A stretch of DNA of 64,000 bases from Flavobacterium psychrophilum DSM 3660 = ATCC 49418 (GCF_002217405.1 NZ_MUHE01000010.1:43892-107891), one strand, 5' to 3'; shown: positions 35,613 to 44,993, numbered from the stretch's first letter. The notes: a model not told the origin generated them from the sequence alone. Numbers and translations: made by a program.

Positions 35613-36917
35613 TTATAATAATTCTAATTTTATAATATTTTGGGTTGTTTTATTTGCTACAAATTGCTGGTCGGCACGTTTTCCTATTACCCAAACAATT
35701 TTATTTTTGGAACATAAAAGCCAAGTGTTTTCTTTCTCTATTAATGACATTTTTTCATCTTTAAAGTATTTACTCAACTTCTTTTTGCCCTTCATTCCTG
35801 AGGGATAAAAAGAATCTCCTTCATTCCTTTTTCTGATGGTTAATGGAAATTGAAGTTTATCTTCATCAACAAATATAATTGTATTTTTAGGACTAGAAAT
35901 GTCATTTACTTTACAAATAGAAAAATTTAAGGGAATTTTAACTTCTTTTTGGTTTGTTTTTATAAAATAAGCTTCGTTTTCTAACTCTTTTATGAGTGAT
36001 AAAATTAAAAAATCTCGGTCTTTTAGTAATCGATATTTTTTTGAAAAAATTTGTTTTCCTGATTGAGATTCGACCAAATTGTAAATATCTTCCCAAGCAG
36101 TAAAATCATATTCTCTCAGCCATTGGTACAAATAGGATTTGTAATTGGGTAATTGGGTTAGCTTTTTTAAATCGAAAGAAATAATTTCATTATCTTCTTT
36201 GGCAACTTGCTGATAAATCATAATCGTTGCATCTTCGATCATAACTTGCGCTTCTTGTAAGTAATTTTGTGTTTTTAGAAAGGAATCTAGAAAATTAGGA
36301 TTTAATACTTTTAGTATAGGAATTAAATCATGACGAATTTTATTTCGTAAATATTTATCGGAAGCATTGCTCGAGTCTTCTCGCCATTGTATGCTGTTTT
36401 CTTTAGTATATTCTTCTATTTCTGAACGAGAAAAGGGTAATAAGGGGCGAATAATTTGTTCGTTTTGTTCAGGAATTCCAGTCAATCCGTCTAATCCTGT
36501 TCCTCTTGTTAGATTAATTATAAATGTTTCTAGATTATCATCGGCATGATGTGCGGTGAGAATAAAGTCGAAATTTTCGGTTTCTAGCAATTCATAAAAC
36601 CAATTGTATCGAAGTTCTCTAGCGGCAATTTGAGTTGATAATTTATAATCTTTGGCAAAATTTTCGGTATCAAAATGAGTTACAAATGCCGGAATTTTAT
36701 TTTTTGAAGCATACTCTTGCACAAATTGCTGGTCGCCAAAACTCTCTAAACCACGCAATTGAAAATTACAATGCGCAATGGCAATGTTGTAATTTAGTTT
36801 CTGGAATAAATGCAACATTACCATGCTGTCTATTCCTCCGCTTGTGGCTAAAAGGAGCTTTTTTTCTTTAAGAAAAGGCAAGTTTTTGGTGAGATGATTT
36901 TCTAGTTTTAAAAGCAT
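35613..36917 (-). CDS. tilS: tRNA(Ile)-lysidine synthase
   Basis: The 434-residue enzyme has the PP-loop LLATSGGIDSM (22-32), then AHCNFQLRG, ILTAHHADDNLETFIINLTRGTGLDGLTGI and LRNKIRHDLIP. The C-terminal TilS domain includes GDSFYPSGMKGKKKLSKYFKDEK. It converts cytidine-34 of tRNA-Ile(CAU) to lysidine with ATP and lysine, so that it reads AUA. It is probably essential. It lies upstream of the DsbD-like gene, whose possible early ATG overlaps its stop codon by one base. Confidence 0.95.
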   Translation of the reverse strand: MLLKLENHLTKNLPFLKEKKLLLATSGGIDSMVMLHLFQKLNYNIAIAHCNFQLRGLESFGDQQFVQEYASKNKIPAFVTHFDTENFAKDYKLSTQIAARELRYNWFYELLETENFDFILTAHHADDNLETFIINLTRGTGLDGLTGIPEQNEQIIRPLLPFSRSEIEEYTKENSIQWREDSSNASDKYLRNKIRHDLIPILKVLNPNFLDSFLKTQNYLQEAQVMIEDATIMIYQQVAKEDNEIISFDLKKLTQLPNYKSYLYQWLREYDFTAWEDIYNLVESQSGKQIFSKKYRLLKDRDFLILSLIKELENEAYFIKTNQKEVKIPLNFSICKVNDISSPKNTIIFVDEDKLQFPLTIRKRNEGDSFYPSGMKGKKKLSKYFKDEKMSLIEKENTWLLCSKNKIVWVIGKRADQQFVANKTTQNIIKLELL

Positions 36918-36975
36918 TTTTAAAAGTAATTATTTCATTTTTATTTAGGGTTATTCCCTATAACCTAACTTTTTT

Positions 36976-37040
36976 TGCCACAGATTAAACGTATTAAAAT
37001 GATTTAAAAAAATTTGTGGTAATATTTTTAATCTGCGGTA
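36976..37040. repeat. Imperfect inverted/direct repeat (CCACAGATT family)
   Basis: TGCCACAGATTAAA (36976-36989) forms an imperfect inverted repeat with TTTAATCTGCGGTA (37027-37040). A related direct copy, ATTTGTGGTAAT, sits between them. It lies between pabB-like and tilS. It resembles the stem word of the terminator at 3130-3174, so both may belong to one dispersed sequence family. Confidence 0.5.
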
Positions 37041-37058
37041 ATAAAATAAATACCAATG

Positions 37059-38345
37059 TTATTGCAATACTTCCAGCATTGCTTTAGCTTTCAATATACA
37101 TTCTTGATATTCATTTTCAGCAATTGAGCCAGCAGTAATGGCACTTCCAACAGAAAAAGAGACATATTTTTCTTCAGAATTATATAATATACTGCGTATT
37201 ACAACATTAAAATCGAAATCGCCAGTAGGCGTAAAGTAGCCTATTGTGCCACTATACAAACCACGTTTTGTTTCTTCTAATTCTTCAATAATTTTCATTG
37301 CCGAAATCTTAGGGGCACCAGTCATACTTCCCATAGGGAAAGTAGTTTTTAGAATATCAATCGGGGAAGTTGTGTGTAAAACTTGCGAAGTAATTCTAGA
37401 AATAAGATGGTGTACTTGCTTAAAAGTATAAATCTTGCACAATTCTTCTACTACAACAGTGCCTTTTGTAGCAGTGTGCGATAAATCATTGCGAACCAAA
37501 TCGACAATCATGACATTTTCTGATCGTTCTTTGGGATTTTGCGACAATTCTAGTTTCGATTTTTCGTCTTCAATTGCATCAGAAAATCGTTTTGAAGTTC
37601 CTTTTATAGGTTCCGAAATTATTGTTGTTCCTTCTTTTCGCAAGTAGCGTTCTGGCGATGCAGAAAGTAAGTAATTTGTATTGTTTTTAAAAAAAACAGA
37701 AAATGGCGGTTCGGAAATTGTATTTAGTTTAGTATAAATTTCTAATGGATTTATTGTAGCGTTTTCTGCAAAATAAGCCATGCAAAAATTAGCTTCGTAA
37801 ATATCGCCACGATTAATGCGTGATAGCATTTCGCCCACTTTTGCTAAATATTTTTCTTTAGATATTTGTGGTTCTATTTTAAGATTAACATCACTTTTGC
37901 CTTTTATTTCTTGCTTTTTGCTTATATCTATAAAATCGTATTCAACTTCGTCATCACACATATTGAGGTATTGAATTTCTATTTGATTTCCTTTCAATAA
38001 AAATAACTTTTTAGGTTGAAAGAAAAATAAATCAGGAAAAAACAAACCATCACGATTTTTAGAAATTAAATCTTCGGTATCGTTTTTTAAATCATACGAT
38101 AAGTAGCCAAAAATCCAATCTCGTGCTTGACATTGGTACTGCTTTAAATCTTCGAAAGCATTGTAAGAGTCTGTTTTTATTGATGTAAAGGCATCTACAG
38201 CCAAAACACAATCATAACTAGAATATTGTTGCGGATAATGATTACTGTCTAGAAAAATAACCTCTCTAAACTGATTTCCCCAAGCCAAAAGTTGCTTTTT
38301 AAATAAAATAGGATCTTGTAAATCCTTAAAAATAGATGTTCTCAA
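37059..38345 (-). CDS. pabB: Chorismate-utilising enzyme, aminodeoxychorismate synthase component I-like
   Basis: The 428-residue protein has a chorismate-binding domain with MLSRINRGDIYEANFCMAY, LSASPERYLRKEGTTIISEPIKGTSKR, NVMIVDLVRNDLSHTA and TFPMGSMTGAPKISAMKII. The weak N-terminus is typical of PabB rather than TrpE. It aminates chorismate with the glutamine amidotransferase PabA, the first step to p-aminobenzoate and folate. The only start in this frame is a TTG (38345). A TAG lies just upstream, so the start is unusual. Isochorismate synthase is a less likely alternative. Confidence 0.85.
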   Translation of the reverse strand: MRTSIFKDLQDPILFKKQLLAWGNQFREVIFLDSNHYPQQYSSYDCVLAVDAFTSIKTDSYNAFEDLKQYQCQARDWIFGYLSYDLKNDTEDLISKNRDGLFFPDLFFFQPKKLFLLKGNQIEIQYLNMCDDEVEYDFIDISKKQEIKGKSDVNLKIEPQISKEKYLAKVGEMLSRINRGDIYEANFCMAYFAENATINPLEIYTKLNTISEPPFSVFFKNNTNYLLSASPERYLRKEGTTIISEPIKGTSKRFSDAIEDEKSKLELSQNPKERSENVMIVDLVRNDLSHTATKGTVVVEELCKIYTFKQVHHLISRITSQVLHTTSPIDILKTTFPMGSMTGAPKISAMKIIEELEETKRGLYSGTIGYFTPTGDFDFNVVIRSILYNSEEKYVSFSVGSAITAGSIAENEYQECILKAKAMLEVLQ

Positions 38346-38521
38346 ATTGAAAATGAATATCTAACAAAATTACAACATTTTACTTGTAATGAATAAAAAA
38401 TTTCGGCACAGTTTTTGGTAAATCTAAAATTATATAATAATAGATAAATTCATGTTAAATTATTGATTGAAAAACTACCTATAAGTTCCTTTTAAAGCAA
38501 TATCCTCAATTAATATTAAAT

Positions 38522-39427
38522 ATGAAAATTATGAAAAAAACACCCGCAATTGGTTTGGCATTACTACTAGTAACTATTGCCTACTCTTGTAAACAAGCTT
38601 CAGAAGAAGCACCAACTGCCGAAGAATTTGTTACCGAAAATTCTAATGGAAAAGAAGTAATATCTTCAGCAGCAGCAGTCGAACCCAAAAATTCTAAAAG
38701 AAAATTTGTTAGAACGTCCGACATTAAATTTAAAGTAAAAAATGTTCCCAAATCTACTTACGCTATTGAAGATGCAACTACAAAATTTGGGGGTTTTGTT
38801 ACTTATACCAACCTGCAAAGTACTGTTTCTAACAAAGATGAAACTAAGGTAAGCCCAGACAGCACATTAGTTACTACAAAATATACGGTCGAAAATAATA
38901 TTACCATTCGTGTACCCAACAAACGATTAGATACAGTTATAAAAACCATTGCAAAACAAATAGATTTTCTTGATTTTCGGGTTATAAAAGCAGATGATGT
39001 TACTTTGCAAATCTTGTCTAACCAAATGGCACAAAGAAGCAGTAATATTTCTGAGAAAAGACTTGAAAAAGCGATTGATAGTAGAGGCAAAAAATTAGAT
39101 GATATTGTTGGTGCCGAAGATCATTTAGATGCCAAAAAAGCACAAAATGATGCTAGTAAACTCGAAAATTTATCTATAAACGACCAAGTAAATTTTAGCA
39201 CACTTACCCTACAAATTTACCAGCGAGAAGCCGTAAAACAAGAAATGGTTGGTAATGAAAAAAGTATAAACGCTTACAGACCCAACATTGGTTTACAAAT
39301 TTGGGATAGCCTAAAAACAGGCTGGTTTATGCTCGAAGCAATTATTGCATTTGTAGTACAATTATGGGGGGTCGCTCTGATTATTGGTTTAGGTTATTTC
39401 GGCTATAAGAAATACATCAAAAAGTAA
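38522..39427 (+). CDS. DUF4349 domain lipoprotein
   Basis: The 301-residue protein has a lipobox (TIAYSC, Cys at about residue 23), a periplasmic DUF4349 domain (KRKFVRTSDIKFKVKNV; YEIEDATTKFGG-type; NITIRVPNKRLDTVI; LENLSINDQVNFSTLTL) with a helical hairpin around 155-205, and one C-terminal membrane helix. DUF4349 proteins are common cell-envelope proteins of unknown function. A second Met (codon 4, 38531) could be the start. It is followed by a clear terminator at 39433. Confidence 0.87.
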   Translation: MKIMKKTPAIGLALLLVTIAYSCKQASEEAPTAEEFVTENSNGKEVISSAAAVEPKNSKRKFVRTSDIKFKVKNVPKSTYAIEDATTKFGGFVTYTNLQSTVSNKDETKVSPDSTLVTTKYTVENNITIRVPNKRLDTVIKTIAKQIDFLDFRVIKADDVTLQILSNQMAQRSSNISEKRLEKAIDSRGKKLDDIVGAEDHLDAKKAQNDASKLENLSINDQVNFSTLTLQIYQREAVKQEMVGNEKSINAYRPNIGLQIWDSLKTGWFMLEAIIAFVVQLWGVALIIGLGYFGYKKYIKK

Positions 39428-39432
39428 GCTAC

Positions 39433-39460
39433 AAACCACTGGGAAACTGGTGGTTTTTTT
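39433..39460 (+). terminator. Rho-independent terminator (GAAA tetraloop)
   Basis: The stem AAACCACTGG (39433-39442) and CTGGTGGTTT (39447-39456) closes a GAAA tetraloop, with two G-U pairs, and is followed by T residues to 39460. It lies 5 bp after the DUF4349 stop. Confidence 0.9.
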
Positions 39461-39463
39461 ATT

Positions 39464-39471
39464 TATATTTG
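39464..39471 (+). promoter_or_regulatory. Candidate -7 box (TATATTTG) for the dipeptidase
   Basis: TATATTTG lies 21 bp before the ATG at 39493 and 3 bp after the terminator of the previous gene. No ideal -33 TTG. Confidence 0.4.
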
Positions 39472-39492
39472 TTTTCAAACTTCAAAATAATA

Positions 39493-40134
39493 ATGAAAAT
39501 AAAGAAACTATTGCTTTTAGGATTTATGCTAAATGGTATAATTTGCTGTAAAGCACAAAATGCCCAACAAAATCAGGTAATTATTAGCGACACCACCTTG
39601 GTAAATATAAAAGATTATAGTTCTAATTTTATTTTAGATATGAAATATGCTACGGAAGATAATTTCCTGAAGCGCAAAGTTTACGATTGCCAATCTTGTT
39701 TTTTGAGATTAAAAACTATAAATTCCCTTATTAGAGCCAATAAAGAGTTTATAAAAAAAGGCTACAGAATAAAATTATTAGATTGTTACCGCCCACTTGA
39801 TATTCAGAAAAAAATGTGGCAAATTATTCCCAATGCAAATTACGTAGCAAATCCCGCAAGTGGGTCTATACACAACCGTGGTGGTGCAGTAGATATTACT
39901 TTAGTCGATGAGAAAGGTGTAGGGCTAAATATGGGGACTGTTTTTGATTTTTTTGGAATAGAATCGAGCCATAATTACAGTAATTTTTCTGTAAAAATTT
40001 TAAAAAACAGACAATTATTAAAAAAAATAATGACAAAAAATAATTTCGAATCTTTAGATTCAGAATGGTGGCATTACAACCTAATAGATTCTAGAAAAGA
40101 CAATTTGTCTAATTTTAAGTGGAAATGTGAGTAA
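39493..40134 (+). CDS. D-alanyl-D-alanine dipeptidase (VanX/DdpX family)
   Basis: The 213-residue protein has an N-terminal signal, possibly a lipoprotein signal (GIICC). The M15D zinc-peptidase motifs follow: YKRL-type RIKLLDCYRP, SGSIHNRGGAVDITLVDEKG with metal His and Asp, and SEWWHYNL. It hydrolyses D-Ala-D-Ala in the periplasm, as in cell-wall turnover and nutrient recycling. No vanA/vanH genes are nearby, so resistance is not suggested. I chose the ATG at 39493 over a start at 39469. Its stop abuts the convergent gene's stop. Confidence 0.9.
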   Translation: MKIKKLLLLGFMLNGIICCKAQNAQQNQVIISDTTLVNIKDYSSNFILDMKYATEDNFLKRKVYDCQSCFLRLKTINSLIRANKEFIKKGYRIKLLDCYRPLDIQKKMWQIIPNANYVANPASGSIHNRGGAVDITLVDEKGVGLNMGTVFDFFGIESSHNYSNFSVKILKNRQLLKKIMTKNNFESLDSEWWHYNLIDSRKDNLSNFKWKCE

Positions 40135-40704
40135 CTACTCGATGCACAAAAAATTATCTATAAATAAATTTTCGGGTTCAAAAATACCAAATGTTTTTTC
40201 GCCACGAAGCTCTTTTTGCAGGATATAATCTTTAGTTTCTGATGCTAATTTTATTCTCATGGTTGTAATTGGATATTTTTTTAAATCTTCAAAATTATCT
40301 TTCATAAACAAAAAATGAGCATTTAATAATCGATTGTTTAATTTCTCTTTGGTATTGTAAATTAAATGATCACATTCGTTTTGGCTGGCATTTATTAAGG
40401 TATAAATTTTCCCGTTAGATAGCTGAAAATATATTTTAGAGTTTTTGTCTAAACATTTTGGCGTAATAAAATCGGTACTTTTTTGAATAAGTTGAAGGTT
40501 TAAAATAGGTGTGCCATTATCTGAAATTAATGACAAAAAAATAAGTTGGGCCGAATTTCCAAAAACTTTTTCATAAACTAAACAGCTTTTGGTTTCCTTT
40601 AGCGTACCAATCGAGTCTGTAATATTTACACTATACTCGCAAGGTTTTTGTGCAAATAAAGTAGATTGAAACCAGAAAAATAAAATAATTATAGGAATTC
40701 TCAT
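40135..40704 (-). CDS. Exported protein of unknown function
   Basis: The 189-residue protein begins with a signal peptide (RIPIIILFFWFQSTLFAQ) and contains four Cys (PCEYS, KSCLV, KCLDK, NECDH) plus one near the C-terminus. I do not recognise a family. I chose the ATG at 40704, which lies 5 bp after the methyltransferase stop. An upstream in-frame start at 40725 would overlap it. The stop (40135) directly touches the stop of the convergent dipeptidase gene. Confidence 0.7.
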   Translation of the reverse strand: MRIPIIILFFWFQSTLFAQKPCEYSVNITDSIGTLKETKSCLVYEKVFGNSAQLIFLSLISDNGTPILNLQLIQKSTDFITPKCLDKNSKIYFQLSNGKIYTLINASQNECDHLIYNTKEKLNNRLLNAHFLFMKDNFEDLKKYPITTMRIKLASETKDYILQKELRGEKTFGIFEPENLFIDNFLCIE

Positions 40705-40709
40705 TGGGT

Positions 40710-41888
40710 TTAAATTTTTGCGCAAATTAAAACAATTTTATAATTATTTGCATCGGTTGTAAAAAAAACATAACTATTTCCGCCATCGCTTATTTTCCAT
40801 TTTTTTCTAATGTTTTCAACGGTTTCTGGAAAATTTCTGGTGGTAATATTGGCTTTGGTATTTTCTAGAAATTCTTTCATTTCATTCTTATTATATTCAA
40901 AACGATTTTTAATTTCGAATATTCGTCCTGGGAAATTTATTATTTCATTAGAGGTGTATAAATGGGAATGTTGGTGTAGTTTTTCTATTTTAAAATGATT
41001 TGCAATCAGCTCGAAAGCTCCTGATTTTAAGAGGGCAGCATTGGGTTCGTAAATATTTTTTTTTGGTAAAGTATATTTTTTATTTTCTATTTCTTTATTT
41101 AAAATAAAATTAAAAACATCTTCTTTTTCTTTATTAAAGTTAATAGTTTTTATAGTAATTGCATCTTTATAATTCTGCTCTATTTCCCATAATAATTCTT
41201 TTACTTCATTATTTATAGCAATAATATGTATTGTTTTTACATTTTGTAATTCATTTAAACCTGAAGTAATATCTAGTATTGGTGCTGTTTTTATGAGTAT
41301 TTTATTAGAAAATTTAAAATAATCTTCCAGCAGTTTAGGTACATTAGGTAAGCAATCTTTTAGCATAAATACCTTGCCTTTTGTATCGCTTCTTCGGGAA
41401 GGGTCTATATATATCCAGTCGAATTTTTGATTTAGTTTTTTTAGTGTTTCAAAACTATCGCCTTGTAAGCAGGTGATGTTTTTTTGATTTAAAACCTCAA
41501 AATTATGCACAACAATTTCAGATAATTCTCGATTTAATTCGCAATGGTAAACCTGATTTATTTTTTTTGAAAAATAATAATCATCTACACCAAAACCACC
41601 CGTTAAGTCGATTAAACTTTGGCCCGACACGAGATTAGATTTATAATAAGCCGTTTTTTCTGACGAAGTTTGTTCTACTGATATTTTGTTGGGGTACATA
41701 ATATTTTGGTGTGCATACCAAGTAGGTAACTTTTCTTTTGCTTTGCTTTTTGCCGAAATTTGTGTGAGGATTTCGACCCAAGGAATTTCTGGAAAAGGAT
41801 TTTTTTGCAATGCTAATTTTGAGATATTAGCATCAATATTTAGAGCGATAAACTCTTGAATTTCAAAAGATAATAAAGAGGAAATCAT
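40710..41888 (-). CDS. Class I SAM-dependent methyltransferase, THUMP-like
   Basis: The 392-residue protein has a SAM-binding loop SLIDLTGGFGVDDYYFSK (about 90-107), an acidic second motif CELNRELSEI and a catalytic-type DPSRRSDTKGKVF. A C-terminal half resembles the THUMP-like RNA-binding extension (GKPAINLK-type AALLKSGAFELIANHF). This points to a ribosomal or transfer RNA methylase of unknown target. Its start codon overlaps the stop of the AI-2E-type transporter gene by one base (TAATG). Confidence 0.78.
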   Translation of the reverse strand: MISSLLSFEIQEFIALNIDANISKLALQKNPFPEIPWVEILTQISAKSKAKEKLPTWYAHQNIMYPNKISVEQTSSEKTAYYKSNLVSGQSLIDLTGGFGVDDYYFSKKINQVYHCELNRELSEIVVHNFEVLNQKNITCLQGDSFETLKKLNQKFDWIYIDPSRRSDTKGKVFMLKDCLPNVPKLLEDYFKFSNKILIKTAPILDITSGLNELQNVKTIHIIAINNEVKELLWEIEQNYKDAITIKTINFNKEKEDVFNFILNKEIENKKYTLPKKNIYEPNAALLKSGAFELIANHFKIEKLHQHSHLYTSNEIINFPGRIFEIKNRFEYNKNEMKEFLENTKANITTRNFPETVENIRKKWKISDGGNSYVFFTTDANNYKIVLICAKI

Positions 41889-42976
41889 TAGATGTTTTTT
41901 GTAATGAGTTGTACAATTTTATTTTCAGGCAAAAATTCTTTAGCAATTACCTTTAGCATGGTATAAAAGGGAATAGCAATAATCATTCCTGTTATTCCAA
42001 AAAGGAATCCACTAATTAGGGTAACTAAAAATATTTCTAGTGGGTGAGAATTAACGCTTTTTGAAAAAATTAAGGGTTGCGATATATTATTGTCTATTAA
42101 TTGTACTACCCAAAACCCAAACATAACGTATAATGTTGTAGGTAAAATATCATTTTGAAAATCGCCTCCTAGGTTACTAATCATGGTTAATATTGCTGCT
42201 AAAACAGATCCTATTAGTGGGCCAACATAAGGAACAATATTTAATAAAGCACATAAAAATGCAATGACAAAAGCATTTTCTACTCCAAAAATAAGTAAAA
42301 CGATTAGATATAAAATAAATACAATCGATAATTGAATTAATAATCCAATAAAATAACGGCTTAACATTTCGTTTATTTTAGTAAATGAATTTAGGATTTT
42401 TTCTTCGTGATTGTCTGGTAAAATTATTTTCATGCCATTTGTAAAGATAATTTTGTCTTTCAAAAAGAAAAAAGTAATAAATAAAACCGAAGCCAATCCC
42501 ATACCAAAACTGCTTATTGTTCCTAAAATAGAATTTAGAATCGTGGGTATAAAGTTGAAATTTATTTTGGATGTTAAACTCGAAAAATTGAGTAAATTTC
42601 CAGCATTAATGTGATGGTTTGTTAGATATATTTTAAATTGATTTGTTAATTGGGTTGCGCTATTTTCAATAGATTTAGTATCTAATAAAGATAAATTTTC
42701 ACTTTGGGCTAAGATAAGTGGCACAAACATCATGATTAATCCCACGAAAGTTAGCATTAATAAAAACATTGTAAATACAACAGCTATTGTGTTAGAAAAT
42801 TTTAGTTTTCTTTTTAAAAAGCCAACAAATGGACTTGTAATTAAGGTTAGTATTAGAGAAACTATCAAATAGATAATTACTGATTGGATCTGATATAAAA
42901 AGAATAATAGCATTGCAATTGCAACAATAATTAGTAATGCTTTTATAATTCCGTTTGCAATAATTTTAGATGTCAT
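41888..42976 (-). CDS. AI-2E family transporter (PerM/TqsA-like)
   Basis: The 362-residue protein has eight predicted membrane helices (TM1-2 near residues 10-50, TM3 near 62-86). The AI-2E family motifs are present: LCALLNIVPYVGPLIGSVLAAI, DNNISQPLIFSKSVNSHPLEIF and GFLFGITGMIIAIPFYTMLKVI. Some members export autoinducer-2, others are Na+/H+ antiporters. Neither can be assigned from sequence. Translation is probably coupled to the downstream methyltransferase. Confidence 0.88.
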   Translation of the reverse strand: MTSKIIANGIIKALLIIVAIAMLLFFLYQIQSVIIYLIVSLILTLITSPFVGFLKRKLKFSNTIAVVFTMFLLMLTFVGLIMMFVPLILAQSENLSLLDTKSIENSATQLTNQFKIYLTNHHINAGNLLNFSSLTSKINFNFIPTILNSILGTISSFGMGLASVLFITFFFLKDKIIFTNGMKIILPDNHEEKILNSFTKINEMLSRYFIGLLIQLSIVFILYLIVLLIFGVENAFVIAFLCALLNIVPYVGPLIGSVLAAILTMISNLGGDFQNDILPTTLYVMFGFWVVQLIDNNISQPLIFSKSVNSHPLEIFLVTLISGFLFGITGMIIAIPFYTMLKVIAKEFLPENKIVQLITKNI

Positions 42977-43003
42977 TTTTTATTTGAATTTAAAAACGAA
43001 TGT

Positions 43004-43034
43004 AATAAAAAAACTCGCCACAAGAGCGAGTTTT
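43004..43034 (-). terminator. Rho-independent terminator after the M43 protease
   Basis: AAAACTCGC (43010-43018) and GCGAGTTTT (43026-43034) pair perfectly around a 7-nt loop, and the minus-strand side continues into T residues (43009-43004). It lies 24 bp after the protease stop at 43058. Confidence 0.88.
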
Positions 43035-43057
43035 AAGTTTATGTTTAAAAAGATATT

Positions 43058-44053
43058 TTATAATCTGAAAGAAGCTCTTGCGCCTCCAACTGCAAATAGT
43101 GCATTCATTCTTGATTTTTGACCTAAAGAGAACATATACATAGCATTATCATCAGTATAATCCATATAGTTCATATACATTTCTAATGGAGTACCTGTAC
43201 AAGTACTTCTGTGTCCTACTGCTGGAACGCCAAAGTTTGGTGAATCATGTAACGGAGTATCTGAAACTAAATCTGAAGCACAGCCGTTTCCGTCTCCCCA
43301 AATATGGCGTAAATTCATCCAGTGACCTATTTCGTGAGTTGCAGTTCTTCCTAAATTGTATGGTGCAGCAGCAGTTCCTATTGTTCCTAAACAATAATTT
43401 CCACAAACGTAACCGTCAGTTGCAGAAGATCCTCCTGGAAATTGTGCATATCCTAATAACTGACCAGAAGTTCTACTTGCTAAATTATTTACTACCCAAA
43501 CGTTAAGTTTAGTAGTTGGAGATGTTGGAGCCATACCGCCTTGAGCAGCGATTTTCATATATCCGTCTTCAGAATACCATATAGTTTTAGGAGATTGTTT
43601 TCTAATTACTCTGTCTAACACAAAACGAATACCAATATTTGCTCTCACGCTGCTGTAAGGGTTATTTGCTGTATTATAATCAGAATTTGTTGCATTAAAA
43701 TCTTTATTTAGTGCATCAACTTGCGATTGAATTTGTGCTAACGAGGTATTATCTGCTGCGGTATTGTAAAGAACATTAAATACCATAGGAATTTCGATAA
43801 CTCCATTTACAATTCTACTTGTGCTTAGTACATTTTTTGTTTGAGTTTCAATATTAGCCATTCTTGCTGCTAATGCTGGATCTTTTTGTAAATCTAATGC
43901 TAACATTTGTTCAGATGCGCATCCTCTATTTTCAATTGATGCAATTGCAGATGGTGTAGCGTTTGGTTGAGCAGCGTTAACTGTAGATTCGTTATCTTTT
44001 TGACAAGAAAACATAAAGAATACTACCGAAGCAGTTAATAATAATTTTTTCAT
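43058..44053 (-). CDS. Secreted M43-family zinc metalloprotease lipoprotein
   Basis: The 331-residue protein has a lipobox (FFMFSC, Cys at residue 17) and a propeptide-like segment. A pappalysin/cytophagalysin-type domain follows with THEIGHWMNLRHIWGDG (zinc histidines at positions 1, 5 and 11), a Met-turn (MYMNYMDYTDD) and Cys pairs (CGNYC, GCASD). The usual Gly at position 8 of HExxHxxGxxH is Asn here, which occurs in some Bacteroidota members. It should degrade extracellular protein at the cell surface. The 301-bp upstream region is AT-rich and has no obvious promoter box. Confidence 0.9.
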   Translation of the reverse strand: MKKLLLTASVVFFMFSCQKDNESTVNAAQPNATPSAIASIENRGCASEQMLALDLQKDPALAARMANIETQTKNVLSTSRIVNGVIEIPMVFNVLYNTAADNTSLAQIQSQVDALNKDFNATNSDYNTANNPYSSVRANIGIRFVLDRVIRKQSPKTIWYSEDGYMKIAAQGGMAPTSPTTKLNVWVVNNLASRTSGQLLGYAQFPGGSSATDGYVCGNYCLGTIGTAAAPYNLGRTATHEIGHWMNLRHIWGDGNGCASDLVSDTPLHDSPNFGVPAVGHRSTCTGTPLEMYMNYMDYTDDNAMYMFSLGQKSRMNALFAVGGARASFRL

Positions 44054-44354
44054 AATTTGTTAATTTTGGGGTTGGTTTGTTAATTTTTATTTAAATTATT
44101 TAGCAATAATATAAATAATTAATCTTTTTACAATTTTTTTTTTAAAATAAATTAATTAAAAAATTACAAATAATAAAAGTTGTTAAGTATTAATAACTTG
44201 GGTATTAGTAGTAAAATAAGCTAAAGAGGTTTTTGTTTTATTTAAATTATATTCATATAAATAAGACTTTTTTTTTGTTTTTTATAAAATAAAACAAAAA
44301 ATCGCGTTTAATGTGTATGTTTAAAGCGTAAATCCTGCTAATATTTTATAACTG
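44054..44354. other. AT-rich gap between protease start and DUF4159 gene stop
   Basis: These 301 bp contain only AT-rich, low-complexity sequence. I found no reading frame, hairpin or -7 box of good quality on either strand. Confidence 0.4.
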
Positions 44355-44993
44355 TTAGTTTTTAAAAATATAACTCATAATATTAGCCCCCATTTTTAAG
44401 GCTTTTTCTCTAACAGCTGGTGGGTCATTATGCACTTCGGGATCTTCCCAACCATCTCCTAAATCGCATTCGTAAGTATAAAGTAATACTAATTTAGTAT
44501 CTATAAAAATGCCAAAAGCTTGAGGTCTTTTCCCGTCATGCTCATGAATTTTAGGTAATCCGTCAGTGAAAGGAAACGGTTTTTGGAAAATGGCATGGTT
44601 GGCTGGAATTTCGACTAAAGCTTCATTAGGGAAAAGTTTTGAAATTTCTTTTCTTATATATTGATTCATGCCATAATTATCATCAATATGAAGGAAACCA
44701 CCAGAACGCAAGTAATTTTGTAAGTTTTGAACTTCCGCATCATTAAAAACTACATTACCGTGTCCTGTCATGTGAATAAACGGGTACGAAAAAATATCGG
44801 CACTTGCAGGAGTAACCGTAACTGGTTTGGTTTTTATGGTCGTATTTATATTCTGATTGCAAAATTTTATTAAATTGGGTAGCGAGGTAGGATTGGCGTA
44901 CCAATCGCCGCCACCACTATATTTGAGTAAAGCGATTTCTTGTGATAATACTGGAGTTGTAATTAGAATTAAAAATAAAATTATTTTTTTCAT
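44355..44993 (-). CDS. DUF4159 domain exported protein
   Basis: The 212-residue protein has a signal peptide (KKIILFLILITTPVLSQ) followed by the DUF4159 pattern: YSGGGDWYANPTSLPNLI, FSYPFIHMTGHGNV, LRSGGFLHIDDNYG and LYTYECDLGDGWEDPEVHND. Proteins of this type are widespread in Bacteroidota, often beside genes related to MoxR/BatA systems. The function is undefined. It is the downstream gene of the rsmE-tsaD group (34 bp after rsmE), although a functional tie is not visible. Confidence 0.85.
   Translation of the reverse strand: MKKIILFLILITTPVLSQEIALLKYSGGGDWYANPTSLPNLIKFCNQNINTTIKTKPVTVTPASADIFSYPFIHMTGHGNVVFNDAEVQNLQNYLRSGGFLHIDDNYGMNQYIRKEISKLFPNEALVEIPANHAIFQKPFPFTDGLPKIHEHDGKRPQAFGIFIDTKLVLLYTYECDLGDGWEDPEVHNDPPAVREKALKMGANIMSYIFKN

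Noticed and set aside
39493..40134. Vancomycin resistance (VanX) function
   Set aside because: The enzyme matches the D-Ala-D-Ala dipeptidase family, but no vanH, vanA, vanR or vanS genes are nearby. A cell-wall recycling role is simpler.
41888..42976. Assignment as a quorum-sensing AI-2 exporter
   Set aside because: The family name covers several transport activities, and no luxS or lsr gene is present here, so only the family was reported.
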